DNA from: Rubidibacter lacunae KORDI 51-2
Lineage (GTDB): Bacteria; Cyanobacteriota; Cyanobacteriia; Cyanobacteriales; Rubidibacteraceae
Assembly (NCBI RefSeq): GCF_000473895.1
Contig: NZ_ASSJ01000008.1
Location: 1 to 64,000 of the forward strand
Reading direction: 5' to 3'
Length of the DNA stretch: 64,000 nucleotides
Under the pieces are notes generated by a model that worked only from the letters and a program-made list of their open reading frames with translations, made no database searches and had not been told where the DNA came from. This document shows positions 46,439 through 57,235 of this stretch, piece after piece; the stretch's first letter is position 1; each line of letters opens with the position of its first letter. The position numbers and the translations under genes are program-made.

Positions 46439-47086
46439 CTAACTAAGAGCATCTTTAAGGGCCGTGCGCGCAGCTAAATGGCTGCGCGTGGTTCCGAGGA
46501 TTTCCGCTTCACGTTGCAAGCGCTCGCCCGTATCTTGCATCTCCAGAAGCGCCTGCTGCTCGGCCGCAACGCCATGCAAGTTACTCGCGACCCAAAATGA
46601 CAGCTCGCAAGGTAGACGCGGCAGGTCGTCGGGCAACTCGATTTTTTGGTCGGTCAATTTTGCTGACAGGCGAACCACATCGTTCAAGAGCTTCGCCACG
46701 TCATCGGCTAGCGGCTGTAACTCGCCTACAGGTGGAGTATCTTCAAGCCACTCGACTAAACCCACCCGGTATGGCTTCTCGCGCACGTATTCTAATACGC
46801 GGAAACGCTGTTTCCCCTTAGTCATGATTCGCATGCGGTCGTCTGGCAAGCGTTGAAAGTTCACGATCTCTGCACAGCAACCCACGGATGCATTCTGTCC
46901 CTTCGCCGGGTCAAACATCAAAACGCCGAAGCGACGATCGCTATCAAGAATCGTATTCGTCATGATCCGATAGCGAAACTCGAATATGTGCAGTGGCAGC
47001 GGTCGCTCCGGGAACAGCACGACATCCGGCAATGGAAACAGCGGCAGCTCGCGAACCGCGATCGAGGAGGGAACCATGTCGCTCAT
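46439..47086 (-). CDS. LON substrate-binding-domain protein
   Basis: This 215-residue stand-alone Lon N-domain protein lacks the ATPase and protease. LPLFPLPDVVLFPERPLPLH and IFEFRYRIMTNTILDSDRRF open the domain, with GVLMFDPAKG and GCCAEIVNF next. The helical C-terminal half includes DDVAKLLNDVVRLSAKLTDQ. The family is common next to the str operon in cyanobacteria. It probably follows rpsJ in the same transcript (82 nt gap). The start could be ATG 47086, GTG 47089 or ATG 47077. Confidence 0.9.
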   Translation of the reverse strand: MSDMVPSSIAVRELPLFPLPDVVLFPERPLPLHIFEFRYRIMTNTILDSDRRFGVLMFDPAKGQNASVGCCAEIVNFQRLPDDRMRIMTKGKQRFRVLEYVREKPYRVGLVEWLEDTPPVGELQPLADDVAKLLNDVVRLSAKLTDQKIELPDDLPRLPCELSFWVASNLHGVAAEQQALLEMQDTGERLQREAEILGTTRSHLAARTALKDALS

Positions 47087-47168
47087 CACAGAGAAAAGAA
47101 CTCCTCCCCTACTTTAACGGATCTACCGATAGTGTTTGCGCTCCAAGCACCCGCAAAAACAGGCTTTT

Positions 47169-47486
47169 CTAAAGCTTCACTTCGATGTCGACCCCAGCTG
47201 GTAAGTCCAGTTTCATGAGTGCGTCGATAGTTTTTGAAGACGGTTGGTAAATGTCGATGATGCGACGGTGGGTGCGCGTCTCGAAATGCTCGCGCGAGTC
47301 CTTGTCCACATGGGGCGATCGCAAGACGCAGTAAATCTTGCGCTTAGTCGGGAGCGGAATCGGGCCGATTGCTGTGGCATTGGTGCGGTTAGCTGTATCG
47401 ACAATTTTCTCGCAAGAGGTATCGAGCAAGCGGCGATCGAACGCCTTCAAACGGATGCGAATCTTTTGCTGTTGAATAGTAGCCAT
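47169..47486 (-). CDS. rpsJ: 30S ribosomal protein S10
   Basis: S10 is part of the 30S head and, in some bacteria, NusE in antitermination. It has 105 residues, the usual length, with [37 protein letters not shown] and [18 protein letters not shown]. The ATG at 47484-47486 is preferred over an upstream in-frame start at 47507. In cyanobacteria rpsJ typically closes the str operon after tuf, as here. Confidence 0.98.
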   Translation of the reverse strand: MATIQQQKIRIRLKAFDRRLLDTSCEKIVDTANRTNATAIGPIPLPTKRKIYCVLRSPHVDKDSREHFETRTHRRIIDIYQPSSKTIDALMKLDLPAGVDIEVKL

Positions 47487-47594
47487 TGTTCGATTTTCGA
47501 GGTTCAAAAAGTGCGAAGCCGGGAGACTTCAAAAACTAGGGAGAAGCGGCAAAATGCTCGCTCCTCCCATATTTTGAGAGTGTAGCCTGGCGAG

Positions 47595-48824
47595 TTACTT
47601 GTCGATCTTGGACACCACACCAGCACCAATCGTGCGTCCGCCTTCGCGAATGGCGAAACGCATACCTTGCTCGATCGCGATCGGCGTAATCAGCTCCACG
47701 GTCATCTTCACGCGATCGCCCGGCATCACCATCTCGATTGGGCTGCCATCGTCTGCCGTGAATGCCGTGATCGTCCCCGTTACATCCGTGGTCCGCACGT
47801 AGAACTGCGGGCGATAGTTCGGGAAAAATGGCGTGTGACGGCCGCCTTCTTCTTTCTTAAGGACGTAGACCTCGGATTCGAAGACAGTGTGCGGCGTGAT
47901 CGAACCGGGCTTGGCCAAAACCATGCCGCGTTCGATCTCGTCTTTCTGCACTCCGCGCAGCAGCACGCCAACGTTATCGCCAGCCATGCCCTCGTCCAAA
48001 GTCTTCTGGAACATTTCGACGCCGGTGACGGTCACTTTGCGCGTGTCCGCCAAGCCTACCATCTCGACTTCTTCGCCGACCTTGACCTTGCCGCGCTCGA
48101 TGCGTCCCGTGGCTACCGTCCCACGACCGGTGATCGAGAAAACGTCCTCAATTGCCATTAGAAACGGCTTGTCAACTGCACGCTCGGGTGTCGGGATGTA
48201 CTCGTCTACCGACTCCATCAAAGCGTAGATCTTATCGACCCATTCGTCAGAACCCTGCTCGATCTTGGGGTTCGAGGTAAGTGCCTCCACGGCCTTCAGT
48301 GCCGAGCCCGTCACGATCGGGATATCGTCGCCTGGGAAGTCGTATTCGCTGAGCAGCTCGCGCACTTCTAGCTCTACGAGTTCCAACAATTCCTCATCGT
48401 CCACTTGGTCCTGCTTATTCAGGAAGACAACCAAGCTCGGAACGCCCACCTGACGCGCCAGCAGGATGTGTTCGCGAGTTTGCGGCATCGGTCCGTCCGC
48501 TGCCGATACGACCAAAATCGCACCATCCATCTGTGCTGCACCCGTGATCATGTTCTTCACGTAGTCGGCGTGACCGGGGCAGTCCACGTGAGCGTAGTGA
48601 CGGTTATCCGTCTCGTACTCAACGTGAGCGGTGTTGATCGTAATTCCGCGAGCTTTCTCTTCGGGAGCGGCATCGATGTCTTCGTACTTCTTGGCCGTGG
48701 CGCGGCCGGTTGCCGAAAGTGTCATCGTCAGCGCCGCCGTCAGCGTTGTCTTCCCGTGGTCGACGTGACCGATGGTCCCGATGTTGACGTGATCTTTGGT
48801 TCTTTCGAATTTAGCGCGTGCCAT
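47595..48824 (-). CDS. tuf: Elongation factor Tu
   Basis: EF-Tu delivers aminoacyl-tRNA to the ribosome. It has 409 residues. The G1 motif is [22 protein letters not shown] carries G3, and [11 protein letters not shown] is the G4 NKx[15 protein letters not shown] is the plastid/cyanobacterial-type insertion region, and domains 2 and 3 are complete, ending [12 protein letters not shown]. It lies 18 nt downstream of fusA in the str operon. Confidence 0.99.
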   Translation of the reverse strand: MARAKFERTKDHVNIGTIGHVDHGKTTLTAALTMTLSATGRATAKKYEDIDAAPEEKARGITINTAHVEYETDNRHYAHVDCPGHADYVKNMITGAAQMDGAILVVSAADGPMPQTREHILLARQVGVPSLVVFLNKQDQVDDEELLELVELEVRELLSEYDFPGDDIPIVTGSALKAVEALTSNPKIEQGSDEWVDKIYALMESVDEYIPTPERAVDKPFLMAIEDVFSITGRGTVATGRIERGKVKVGEEVEMVGLADTRKVTVTGVEMFQKTLDEGMAGDNVGVLLRGVQKDEIERGMVLAKPGSITPHTVFESEVYVLKKEEGGRHTPFFPNYRPQFYVRTTDVTGTITAFTADDGSPIEMVMPGDRVKMTVELITPIAIEQGMRFAIREGGRTIGAGVVSKIDK

Positions 48825-48842
48825 GATCGTTCCTTACTGTGG

Positions 48843-50918
48843 TTATGCGTTCCCTTGATTTTTGGCGATGACCGCTTCAGCGACGTGGCGCGGTACTTCC
48901 TCATAATGGTCGAATTCCATCGAGAAAATACCTCGACCTTGGGTCTTGGAGCGGATGTCGGTTGCGTAACCGAACATCTCGGCCAGCGGCACCTGTGCGG
49001 CGATCTTAGCAAGTCCTCCTTCGGTGTTCATGCTGCCGATCTGACCGCGACGGGAGTTGAGGTCGCCCATCACGTCCCCGAGAAATTCCTCGGGAACTTC
49101 CACTTCGACCTTCATCATCGGTTCGAGTAAAACGGGATCGGCGAGCTTAACAGCCTCGCGGATACCCATCGAACCGGCGATTTTAAAGGCCATCTCAGAC
49201 GAGTCTACCTCGTGGTAAGAACCGTCAACGAGAGTTGCTTTGAGGTCAATGGTGGGGTATCCCGACAGGATACCCGACTCGCAAGTCTCCTTCATCCCAG
49301 CTTCAACTGAAGGAACGTACTCCCGAGGAATCGTACCGCCGACGATTTTGGAGACGAATTCGAACCCGCTGCCGGATTCGCCCGGCTCGACTTCAAGAAC
49401 AACATGGCCGTATTGCCCCTTACCACCACTTTGCCGGATAAACTTGCCTTCGGCACTGGCGCGCTTGCGGATGGTCTCGCGATAGGCCACTTGCGGCTGA
49501 CCGATGTTGGCTTCGACCTTGAACTCGCGCAACATGCGATCCACCAAGATTTCGAGATGTAGCTCGCCCATACCAGCAATCACGGTTTGGTTAGTCTCGG
49601 GGTCGGTTGCAACGCGAAACGTCGGATCTTCATCGGACAGGGACTGCAAAGCTTTGGAGAGCTTCTCCATGTCCTGTTTGGTCTTTGGCTCTACAGCTAC
49701 CGAAATAACGGGTTCGGGCACGTAGATCGACTCAAGTACGATCGGCTGCGCGTCGTCGCACAGCGTATCGCCTGTAGTCGTATCTTTGAGCCCGACGATC
49801 GCTCCCAGCTCGCCCGCTCGTAGCTCATCAACTTCGATACGTTCGTTGGACTTAAGAACGATGAGGCGCGACAGCCGCTCTTTCTTGTCTTTAGTCGCGT
49901 TGTAAACGTAACTTCCCTTCTGCAATACGCCCGAGTAAACGCGAATGAAGGTTAGACGGCCGTATGGATCCGACGCCACTTTGAATGCTAAAGCTGCTAG
50001 CGGTTCGTCATCGTCGGCCGGACGCACCCCTTCCGTCCCGTCACCCAGCAGGCCGTGAATTGGCGGTACCTCAGTTGGAGCTGGTAGATAATCGACAACG
50101 GCATTGAGCAGCAACTGTACGCCGCGATTCTTGAACGCGGAGCCGCAGAGCATCGGAACCAGCGTGCCCTGCAAGGTACCACGCCGCAAAGCACGCCGAA
50201 TCTCGACTTCAGTCAGAGATTCCTCAGCAAGATACTTCTCTAAGAGAGACTCGTCGGTTTCGGCAACGGCTTCGACGAGCTTCGCTCGGAACTCTTCAGC
50301 AAGTTCGACAACCTCAGCGGGGATCTCGGCAACTTCGATCTCGGTGCCGAGATCGTTACTGTAAATGTATGCCTGCATGCCTACAAGATCGACTAGCCCG
50401 CGAAATTCAGACTCGCTACCGATGGGGATCTGCACGGGCACGGCGTTGCATAGCAGGCGATCGCGCGCCTGCTCGTAGACTTTGAAGAAATTAGCACCCG
50501 TCCGGTCCATCTTGTTCACAAAACAGATCCGCGGCACCTGGTAGCGGTCGGCTTGCCGCCAAACCGTTTCGGTTTGCGGCTGCACGCCCCCGACCGAACA
50601 CAACACGGCGATCGCTCCGTCGAGTACACGCATGGAGCGCTCGACCTCGATGGTGAAGTCAACGTGACCGGGCGTATCGATGATATTGATCCGATGGTCG
50701 AGCCAACTCGTACTGATGGCTGCCGCTGTAATCGTGATTCCGCGCTCGCGCTCCTGTGCCATCCAATCCATAACGGCATTGCCATCATGGACCTCGCCAA
50801 TCTTGTGTGCGACGCCAGAGTAATAAAGAATGCGTTCGGTCGTAGTCGTCTTGCCAGCGTCGATGTGTGCGGCAATCCCGATGTTACGAACCCGCTCTAA
50901 CGGAATTGTGCGAGCCAT
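48843..50918 (-). CDS. fusA: Elongation factor G
   Basis: EF-G drives ribosomal translocation. It has 691 residues: GTPase G1 [18 protein letters not shown]3 [16 protein letters not shown]4 [10 protein letters not shown], and domains II-V through KSQ-type [16 protein letters not shown] at the end. Length is standard. There are 155 nt between it and rpsG, longer than its gap to tuf, leaving room for an internal promoter. Confidence 0.99.
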   Translation of the reverse strand: MARTIPLERVRNIGIAAHIDAGKTTTTERILYYSGVAHKIGEVHDGNAVMDWMAQERERGITITAAAISTSWLDHRINIIDTPGHVDFTIEVERSMRVLDGAIAVLCSVGGVQPQTETVWRQADRYQVPRICFVNKMDRTGANFFKVYEQARDRLLCNAVPVQIPIGSESEFRGLVDLVGMQAYIYSNDLGTEIEVAEIPAEVVELAEEFRAKLVEAVAETDESLLEKYLAEESLTEVEIRRALRRGTLQGTLVPMLCGSAFKNRGVQLLLNAVVDYLPAPTEVPPIHGLLGDGTEGVRPADDDEPLAALAFKVASDPYGRLTFIRVYSGVLQKGSYVYNATKDKKERLSRLIVLKSNERIEVDELRAGELGAIVGLKDTTTGDTLCDDAQPIVLESIYVPEPVISVAVEPKTKQDMEKLSKALQSLSDEDPTFRVATDPETNQTVIAGMGELHLEILVDRMLREFKVEANIGQPQVAYRETIRKRASAEGKFIRQSGGKGQYGHVVLEVEPGESGSGFEFVSKIVGGTIPREYVPSVEAGMKETCESGILSGYPTIDLKATLVDGSYHEVDSSEMAFKIAGSMGIREAVKLADPVLLEPMMKVEVEVPEEFLGDVMGDLNSRRGQIGSMNTEGGLAKIAAQVPLAEMFGYATDIRSKTQGRGIFSMEFDHYEEVPRHVAEAVIAKNQGNA

Positions 50919-51073
50919 AGCTAACTCCTTACCCCAACGACCCAGCTAAACCCAACTCGGCAGCGATGTTTGGCGCAGCTTACAAATCAATGCCTTCCCC
51001 CCGTGCCGTCCGGCTAGCTAAGCTTGCGGCATCAAACTTTCGGCAACAATGTTGCCCGCGAAAGCCGAGTTTC

Positions 51074-51544
51074 CTAGTAGCGATAGTGAGCAAAGGCCTT
51101 GTTAGCTTCAGCCATTTTGTGCGTCTCTTCGCGCTTCCGGATCGCGCTGCCCGTTTCGTTAGCCGCATCGACGATTTCGTTAGCAAAGCGAACGGACATC
51201 GACCGCCCCGCACGCGTCCGTGCGAAACGCGCTAGCCAACGCAGAGCTAATGCCGTTCCTCGGGCAGGGCGAACCTCCATCGGAACTTGATACGTGGCAC
51301 CCCCGACACGTCGGGCCTTCACCTCAACTAGCGGCGTGACATTGCGCACGGCCTGCTCGAAGACATCTAACGGCTCCTGACCGGTGCGCTCGCCGACAAT
51401 TTTGAGCGAGTCATAGACAATTCGTGACGCCAAAGACTTTTTGCCATCCAACATCAAACGGCGAATCGTCATGCTAATTAAGCGGCTGTTATAAACTGGA
51501 TCGGGTGGGATTGGGCGCTTTCGAGCATTACCGCGACGAGACAT
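51074..51544 (-). CDS. rpsG: 30S ribosomal protein S7
   Basis: S7 nucleates assembly of the 30S head and is the known autoregulator of str operons. It has 156 residues: [60 protein letters not shown] and [14 protein letters not shown] at the C-terminus. Normal length. Confidence 0.99.
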   Translation of the reverse strand: MSRRGNARKRPIPPDPVYNSRLISMTIRRLMLDGKKSLASRIVYDSLKIVGERTGQEPLDVFEQAVRNVTPLVEVKARRVGGATYQVPMEVRPARGTALALRWLARFARTRAGRSMSVRFANEIVDAANETGSAIRKREETHKMAEANKAFAHYRY

Positions 51545-51650
51545 GATAGATAATTACTGGAAATTGCAGTAGACGAAATGAAAAGTGATGCCTGTTTTTT
51601 CACGTCAGGCAACCGTGTCAGGTGCGAACGACAAATTGAATAAGCCGAGA

Positions 51651-52025
51651 TTATTCTTTTGGGCGCTTTGTCCCGTACTTGGAGCGACCCTGACGCCGGT
51701 CTTTAACGCCTGTGGTATCCAGAGTGCCGCGAATGATGTGGTAGCGCACGCCCGGTAAATCCTTGACACGACCGCCGCGGATAAGAACAACGGAGTGCTC
51801 CTGCAAGTTATGACCGATACCGGGAATATATGCCGTAACTTCAAACCCGGAGGTCAAGCGCACGCGAGCGACTTTGCGGAGAGCGGAGTTCGGCTTCTTT
51901 GGCGTCGTTGTATACACGCGCGTGCAAACCCCCCGCCGCTGCGGGCAGGACTTAAGCGCTGGAGATTTAGTTTTTTTCTTGGCTCTGCCGCGTTCGCTGC
52001 GGATCAATTGCTGGATAGTGGGCAT
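51651..52025 (-). CDS. rpsL: 30S ribosomal protein S12
   Basis: S12 sits at the decoding centre and is the site of streptomycin-resistance changes. It has 124 residues: [40 protein letters not shown] and [20 protein letters not shown]. The key lysines in [11 protein letters not shown] and the [12 protein letters not shown] loop are wild-type. First gene of the str operon, with repeat copy B and a hairpin upstream. Confidence 0.99.
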   Translation of the reverse strand: MPTIQQLIRSERGRAKKKTKSPALKSCPQRRGVCTRVYTTTPKKPNSALRKVARVRLTSGFEVTAYIPGIGHNLQEHSVVLIRGGRVKDLPGVRYHIIRGTLDTTGVKDRRQGRSKYGTKRPKE

Positions 52026-52116
52026 GAACTAAGCCGGGCACGCTTTATATAGTCAACAGCTCACTAATATATCAATTCCATCCAGGTACTGTCAACTCCC
52101 GCCAACGAGCACTGAG

Positions 52117-52268
52117 GGCAAAAGCACACTCGGAATCTCAGCGCGATTTTCGCAATCGGCGAGGTTCGATCTGGATTTATTGAGAATAGAAACCTAAGTT
52201 CAAGCTCGTCAGATCGCCAGCGCCCTGATTTCGAACTTGGCACAGAAATCTGCATGCGTTTACCCCTA
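52117..52268 (+). repeat. Dispersed intergenic repeat, copy B
   Basis: Homologous to 27267-27414 (copy A) in the same orientation, with conserved blocks GGAATCTCAGC, TTTTCGCAAT and CTAAGTTCAAGC. It lies just upstream of rpsL. No coding frame is conserved between the copies, so it looks like a non-coding repeat rather than a duplicated gene. Confidence 0.65.
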
Positions 52269-52300
52269 AACGAGCAATGGATTTTTGACGATAGGAGGTC

Positions 52301-52332
52301 CTTGACTGCCTGTAAAGGGAAAGACAGTCAAG
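52301..52332. other. Hairpin upstream of rpsL
   Basis: CTTGACTG (52301-52308) and CAGTCAAG (52325-52332) pair perfectly around a 16-nt loop. On the minus strand it follows a TTTTTGG and precedes GACCTCC. It could be part of the rpsL leader or end the iscA-type transcript. Confidence 0.4.
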
Positions 52333-52442
52333 CCAAAAACAGTTATTGGCGATTCACAGAAACGTAGATCGCTCCAACAGTGGTGCTCGACTGAAGACGC
52401 GCTTACACCTAGCGTGACGTGGGTTGGTTAAGCAAAATGTTT

Positions 52443-52778
52443 TCAGTCCGAGGCGGTTTTAAAGGAATGCCCGCAACTGCAGTGTTGGATCGCTTGTGGG
52501 TTTTGGAAACGAAAGCTCCCACCCATGAGATCCTCGCCGTAGTCGAGAGCTAGGTTTTCCAGGTAGCTGGTGCTACTGGCATCGATCGCAATAGTGAGGT
52601 TGCCGGAATAGCAGATGCGATCGCCTTCAGCAGCTGTATCGACGAGGTCCATAACGTAGTAAAGCCCCGAGCATCCACCTGTGCGGACGCTCAGATGTAC
52701 CAAGCTATTGGGACGATCGCGCACAGTGCGCTGACGCTCGATCTCGCGCGCTGCAGTGGGACTCAGACGGACGGTCAT
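52443..52778 (-). CDS. A-type Fe-S carrier (IscA/HesB family)
   Basis: This 111-residue protein delivers iron-sulfur clusters to target proteins. The three conserved cysteines are present: TGGCSGLYYVMDL and the C-terminal HCSCGHSF (CxC). MTVRLSPTAAREIERQ is a typical start. It is separate from the suf operon and likely has its own promoter. SufA, IscA or the ErpA subgroup cannot be told apart from this alone. Confidence 0.92.
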   Translation of the reverse strand: MTVRLSPTAAREIERQRTVRDRPNSLVHLSVRTGGCSGLYYVMDLVDTAAEGDRICYSGNLTIAIDASSTSYLENLALDYGEDLMGGSFRFQNPQAIQHCSCGHSFKTASD

Positions 52779-52860
52779 TGTGTCTAACTCGATTACTTTC
52801 TGCCGATGACGTTGCGGTTGAGATTGCCCATTGTTGAGGCTTTATGGCGATCGCCGAGGA

Positions 52861-53277
52861 TTACTTTTTGTGGCGGGCGTAATCGTCTTGGAAACGAACG
52901 ATATCGTCTTCACCAAGGTATTCGCCGTTTTGCACTTCAATCAGAATGAGGTCGATAACACCAGGGTTTTCCAAGCGGTGCGTGGTGCATTGGGGCACAT
53001 ACGTAGATTGATTCGTAGCCAAAACGACCTCGCAATCACCGCAGGTCACCTTAGCCGTTCCCGAGACCACGATCCAGTGTTCGCTGCGGTGGTGGTGCAT
53101 CTGCAAGCTTAGACGGTGACCGGGTTTGACAACGATACGCTTGAGTTTGTAGCCCCTCCCTTCATCGAGTACCGTAAAGGAGCCCCATGGTCGTTGCTCG
53201 GTAGCAAGATAACTACCATTAGTTGCCGAGATCGGGGCAACGGGCTTGACTTCGATTTCAGTTTGAGGTTGAAGCAT
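52861..53277 (-). CDS. Cupin, mannose-6-phosphate isomerase type II-like
   Basis: This 138-residue single-domain cupin starts at ATG 53275-53277. It has EQRPWGSFTVLDEGRGYKLK, then the metal-binding HHHRSEHWIVVSGTAKVTCG and THRLENPGVIDLILIEVQNG, ending YLGEDDIVRFQDDYAR. These match the C-terminal isomerase domain found fused in bifunctional GDP-mannose pyrophosphorylase/phosphomannose isomerases, here free-standing. It probably interconverts fructose-6-P and mannose-6-P for surface sugars. Confidence 0.9.
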   Translation of the reverse strand: MLQPQTEIEVKPVAPISATNGSYLATEQRPWGSFTVLDEGRGYKLKRIVVKPGHRLSLQMHHHRSEHWIVVSGTAKVTCGDCEVVLATNQSTYVPQCTTHRLENPGVIDLILIEVQNGEYLGEDDIVRFQDDYARHKK

Positions 53278-53556
53278 AATCCTTATTGCCCCCCTGCTGT
53301 GAACTAATTTTGGTGCCGCTTGCTCTACAAGACATTGCCCGTAAACGACCGCAATGACCCGGCTCGAAGCTGCAGGCATAGGCGTCAATTTACTGTAGCA
53401 GACGGTTTCGATCGAAACTGTGCGTCTGCTGCCGTGAATACCCTTACCGTCATATGCAGACGCTACCCATGACTATTAAGCCTGCACCACCAGCAATAGT
53501 CGACCCGATTTGGGGGGACGAGCATGCTTGTTCGGTCCCAGCACCGCGCGATTTAC

Positions 53557-54324
53557 TCAAGAGGCACTGGCAGCTAGGAGGTCGTCGCTCATGTCGAAAT
53601 TGGTGACGACGGTTTGGACATCGTCGAGGTCGTCGAGGGCATCGACGAGTTTGATGAGGGATCGCGCTTGGTCGGGATCGGTCACCTCAATGTGATTGTC
53701 AGGAATCCAGCGCACTTCAGCATCGACAACGGGTAGATCCTGTGCCCGAAGGGACTGGCTGAGTGCTTCGAGATTGGTTGTTTCGGTGAAAACCTCTGCG
53801 CCGGGATTATCGCGGTCGTGGTCGAACTCATAGCTATCGGCACCGCCAGTAAGGGAGGCTTCAAGTAGCACGTCCTCGGAGATACCGCCATCGAGGCGCA
53901 CGACGCCTTTCTGAGCAAACATCCAGCTCACGCAACCGGTTTCGCCTAGGTTGCCGCCATTTTTAGAGAAGGCCGATCGTAGATCGGCAGCAGTGCGATT
54001 GCGGTTGTCCGTTAGGGCTTCGATCAGAACGGCAACGCCGCCCGGTCCGTAGCCCTCGTAGCGAACGGTTTCATACTGCGCGCTGCCATCTTCAAAGGTA
54101 CCGGCGCCTTTCGCGATCGCGCGTTCGATGTTGTCGAGTGGAATGCCGGCAGCTTTTGCTTTGTCAATCGCCGTGCGCAGTTGGAAGTTACCTTCGGGGT
54201 CGGGGATGCCCATCCTTGCGGCGACGAGGATCGCTCGCGAAAGCTTGGTGAAGACGGCCCCGCGCTTTGCATCGACCCGCGCTTTCTGACGCTTAATATT
54301 TGCCCATTTGCTATGTCCTGCCAT
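53557..54324 (-). CDS. YebC/PmpR family DNA-binding regulator
   Basis: This is a conserved 255-residue protein that in various bacteria acts as a transcription factor or relieves ribosome stalling. [20 protein letters not shown] is the invariant start. [40 protein letters not shown] and [14 protein letters not shown] follow. Divergent from purF with 368 nt between starts. Confidence 0.97.
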   Translation of the reverse strand: MAGHSKWANIKRQKARVDAKRGAVFTKLSRAILVAARMGIPDPEGNFQLRTAIDKAKAAGIPLDNIERAIAKGAGTFEDGSAQYETVRYEGYGPGGVAVLIEALTDNRNRTAADLRSAFSKNGGNLGETGCVSWMFAQKGVVRLDGGISEDVLLEASLTGGADSYEFDHDRDNPGAEVFTETTNLEALSQSLRAQDLPVVDAEVRWIPDNHIEVTDPDQARSLIKLVDALDDLDDVQTVVTNFDMSDDLLAASAS

Positions 54325-54692
54325 TGCCCTTTTAAAGCTGATATTGACTAGAAACCATCTGGGTGGGGTACTTCGACAGTTTTAACATGAGTGCTGCCGG
54401 CAATCTCACAGACCGGACTTTAGGCGGACGTGGGGAGCCGTTACCTCGCTAGGATGAAAGTGAAGGCGTTGCGCCGAGTTCGGCAGGGTACCGACCGGTG
54501 GGAGCAGCTTGGATGCTAGCGAGCTGGTATTATCGCAAGCATGTTAAGGAACCTTTAAGCCTAGTTAATGCTCGGGGGGCGAGGGCTGGCGCAGCCAATC
54601 CCCGGCAAATTCAGCAAATTTGATAACGCGCACTCGCAGGCTTCCGCTTCGAGTTGATGCTTCGGATGCCACCGCCGCTAAGAGTAGAACCG
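54325..54692. other. Divergent region of yebC and purF
   Basis: No gene is supported in these 368 nt, which should contain both promoters. A guanine run at 54572-54578 is visible. No PurR-like palindrome was recognised. Confidence 0.35.
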
Positions 54693-56219
54693 ATGTTTCC
54701 ATCTTTCCCCCCCTCGCCGGCCGACGAACGCACGGACAAGCCCGAAGAAGCTTGTGCGGTGTTCGGCATTTACGCTCCGGGTGAAGACGTAGCAACAATG
54801 ACGTACTTCGGGCTGTATGCGCTGCAGCACCGCGGTCAGGAGTCGGCTGGCATCGCTACCTTTGAGGACGACGGCGCTCACCTTTATAAAGACATGGGGT
54901 TGGTGACGCGCGTGTTCAACGAGGGTATCCTCGCGCGCCTGGCGGGCAATATTGCTATCGGGCACACGCGATACTCGACCACTGGTTCGAGTTTGGTGGA
55001 AAACGCGCAGCCGGCGGTCGTAGAAACGCGTCTCGGACCGCTAGGGCTCGCGCACAATGGCAATTTGGTCAATCCAGAAGAGTTGCGGGCAGCACTCGAA
55101 GAGGACAATTTTAAGTTCTTATCGACAACTGACTCGGAAGCGATTGCCTTGGCGATCGCCCAAGAAGTCAATGGCGGAGCCGACTGGCTGGACGGGGCAG
55201 TGCGGGCTTTTAAGCGCTGTCGAGGGGCATTTAGTTTGGCAATTGCCACGCCGGCCGGACTGATGGGCGCGCGCGATGCGAACGGCATCCGGCCGTTGGC
55301 GATCGGCAAGATCGCAGGCGAGCCGACACGCTACGTGCTGGCATCAGAGACAGCAGGGCTCGACATTATTGGTGCCGAGTTCGTGCGCTCGGTCGAACCC
55401 GGTGAATTGGTCTGGATTACGGATGCAGGACTCTCGTCAGTCAAATGGTCAGAGCAGCCCGATAGCAAGCTGTGCGTATTCGAGATGATTTACTTCTCGC
55501 GTCCGGATAGCATCGTGCACGACGAGACGCTTTACAGTTACCGGCAGCGGCTGGGCGCGCAACTCGCGCGTGAGTCGCCGGTTGAAACGGATTTGGTGAT
55601 TCCGATACCTGACTCCGGAACCCCAGCGGCGATTGGATTTGCCCAAGAGTCAGGAATTCAGTTTGCAGAGGGGCTGATTAAGAATCGCTACGTTGGACGC
55701 ACCTTTATTCAGCCGACTCAGCACATGCGCGAGGTGGGCATTCGCGTCAAACTCAACCCGCTGAAGGACGTCTTGGCAGGCAAACGCGTCGTGATGGTGG
55801 ACGATTCGATCGTGCGGGGCACAACCAGCCGCAAAATCGTTCAGGCGCTCCGAGAAGCTGGAGCTACGGAAGTTCACATGCGCGTGTCGTCGCCGCCGGT
55901 GACCCACCCTTGTTTCTACGGCATCGATACCGACAATCAAGATCAGCTCATTGCGTCGCAAAATTCGGTTGCCGAGATTGAGGCGCAGCTCGGGGTGGAT
56001 TCGCTGGCGTATCTGAGTTGGGAAGGAATGATGGCTATGACAAGGCGCGACCCGAACAGCTTCTGTTCTGCCTGTTTTACAGGTCGGTATCCCGTGGAAA
56101 TTTCCGACCGCCTCAAGCGAACGAAATTAATCTTAGAGCAGCCCGAGGGCATTTCAACCGGCCGCTCGGACGACGATGAACCTGAGCCTGCACCGCAAGG
56201 CGAAACCGTAGGCGTTTGA
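54693..56219 (+). CDS. purF: Amidophosphoribosyltransferase
   Basis: PurF commits PRPP to purine synthesis using glutamine. The ATG at 54693 gives 508 residues, and earlier in-frame starts exist at 54654 and 54657. A short propeptide precedes the catalytic Cys in KPEEACAVFGIY. The glutaminase half holds GHTRYSTTGSS and LAHNGNLVN. The phosphoribosyltransferase half holds VVMVDDSIVRGTTSRKIV. Cysteines in NSFCSACFTGRYP fit the [4Fe-4S]-bearing B. subtilis-type enzyme. Confidence 0.97.
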   Translation: MFPSFPPSPADERTDKPEEACAVFGIYAPGEDVATMTYFGLYALQHRGQESAGIATFEDDGAHLYKDMGLVTRVFNEGILARLAGNIAIGHTRYSTTGSSLVENAQPAVVETRLGPLGLAHNGNLVNPEELRAALEEDNFKFLSTTDSEAIALAIAQEVNGGADWLDGAVRAFKRCRGAFSLAIATPAGLMGARDANGIRPLAIGKIAGEPTRYVLASETAGLDIIGAEFVRSVEPGELVWITDAGLSSVKWSEQPDSKLCVFEMIYFSRPDSIVHDETLYSYRQRLGAQLARESPVETDLVIPIPDSGTPAAIGFAQESGIQFAEGLIKNRYVGRTFIQPTQHMREVGIRVKLNPLKDVLAGKRVVMVDDSIVRGTTSRKIVQALREAGATEVHMRVSSPPVTHPCFYGIDTDNQDQLIASQNSVAEIEAQLGVDSLAYLSWEGMMAMTRRDPNSFCSACFTGRYPVEISDRLKRTKLILEQPEGISTGRSDDDEPEPAPQGETVGV

Positions 56220-56255
56220 GGGGGACGTTCACGACCGCGCCCGCGCAGTTTGGTC

Positions 56256-56909
56256 CTAAGTACCGAAAGTGCGATCGCCGGCATCGCCCAAACCGGGGAC
56301 GATGTATCCGCGCTCGTCGAGTTTTTCGTCAATGGTCGCGCAGTAAATCGTCAGCTCGGGGTACTGAGTGCCCAGCTTTTGGAGCGCGACCGGAGCAGCA
56401 ACAACGGAAATGACCCGCGTATGGGCGAGGTTTGCCCCTCTGCTAGCAAGTTGATCGAGGGCTAGCAACAAAGAGCCACCCGTCGCCAGCATCGGCTCGC
56501 AAATCAGCACGCGCGTGTCGGGCTGCAACTGTGCGGGGAGCTTGTTAACGTAGCAGCTCGGCTGCAGGGTTTCCTCATTGCGTGCCACGCCAATGTGGTA
56601 GGTGGATGCCAGTGGCAGTAAACCTTGGGCACCGTCGAGGAGCGCCAATCCCGCCCGCAGGATCGGGACGACAGCGATCGGGACGGAGTAGTCAATCGCA
56701 GTGACGGGGCAGGGAGCCAGTGGCGTTTGGACTTCCCCCGTAATGGTAGGCAGCCAGTCGCGGCGTATGGCTTCGTAGGTCAGCCAGCGACCGAGTTCGC
56801 CGAGCGCGCTTTTGAACAGTGTAGAGGGCGTACTGGCATCGCGCGCGACGCCGAGCCAGTGTTTGACAAGGGGATGGTCGGGAACGTAAACGCGCAGTTG
56901 AAGACTCAT
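56256..56909 (-). CDS. upp: Uracil phosphoribosyltransferase
   Basis: Upp salvages uracil to UMP with PRPP. The ATG at 56907-56909 gives 217 residues (MSLQLRVYVPDHPLVKHW). VPILRAGLALLDGAQGLLPL and the PRPP-binding ICEPMLATGGSLLLALDQL are intact. GYIVPGLGDAGDRTFGT is the typical C-terminus. Convergent with purF with a 36-nt gap, divergent from the M23 peptidase gene. Confidence 0.96.
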   Translation of the reverse strand: MSLQLRVYVPDHPLVKHWLGVARDASTPSTLFKSALGELGRWLTYEAIRRDWLPTITGEVQTPLAPCPVTAIDYSVPIAVVPILRAGLALLDGAQGLLPLASTYHIGVARNEETLQPSCYVNKLPAQLQPDTRVLICEPMLATGGSLLLALDQLASRGANLAHTRVISVVAAPVALQKLGTQYPELTIYCATIDEKLDERGYIVPGLGDAGDRTFGT

Positions 56910-57235
56910 GGCAGGGCAGGGGACGATGGGCTCAGAACATCTTACCGGCTCGCGGATCCAGCAGGGGGTTGTAACCCTCGTAACCATGATGCTGGTGTTT
57001 TGGCTGTTTGCAGAATCGAACAGCTCGTCAGCGCCCTCCCGAACATCCTCGGCGGCGTGCTAAAGTCACTGGCGTGATTGGAGGCACTCGCCGTGCTTCG
57101 ACCCAGGAGCTGGTATTTCGTACCTGCTTTCGCGAGACTGAATGGCTAAGGGTTTCCCCAGCGCAGGATGTAATCATTTTGTTGCTTCGAACCGCACATC
57201 CCACAATAGAAGGGACGTTTTGGTCCGGCAACTGC
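56910..57235. other. Divergent region of upp and M23 peptidase gene
   Basis: No gene is supported. The M23 frame stays open through most of it but without signal-peptide-like sequence, so I treat it as 5' non-coding DNA. Confidence 0.35.

Larger units (their letters stand above)
52026..52442. other. Intergenic region upstream of rpsL
   Basis: These 417 nt hold repeat copy B (52117-52268) and the hairpin at 52301-52332. The rpsL promoter must lie here or within the repeat, and I could not place -10/-35 boxes reliably. Confidence 0.4.
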
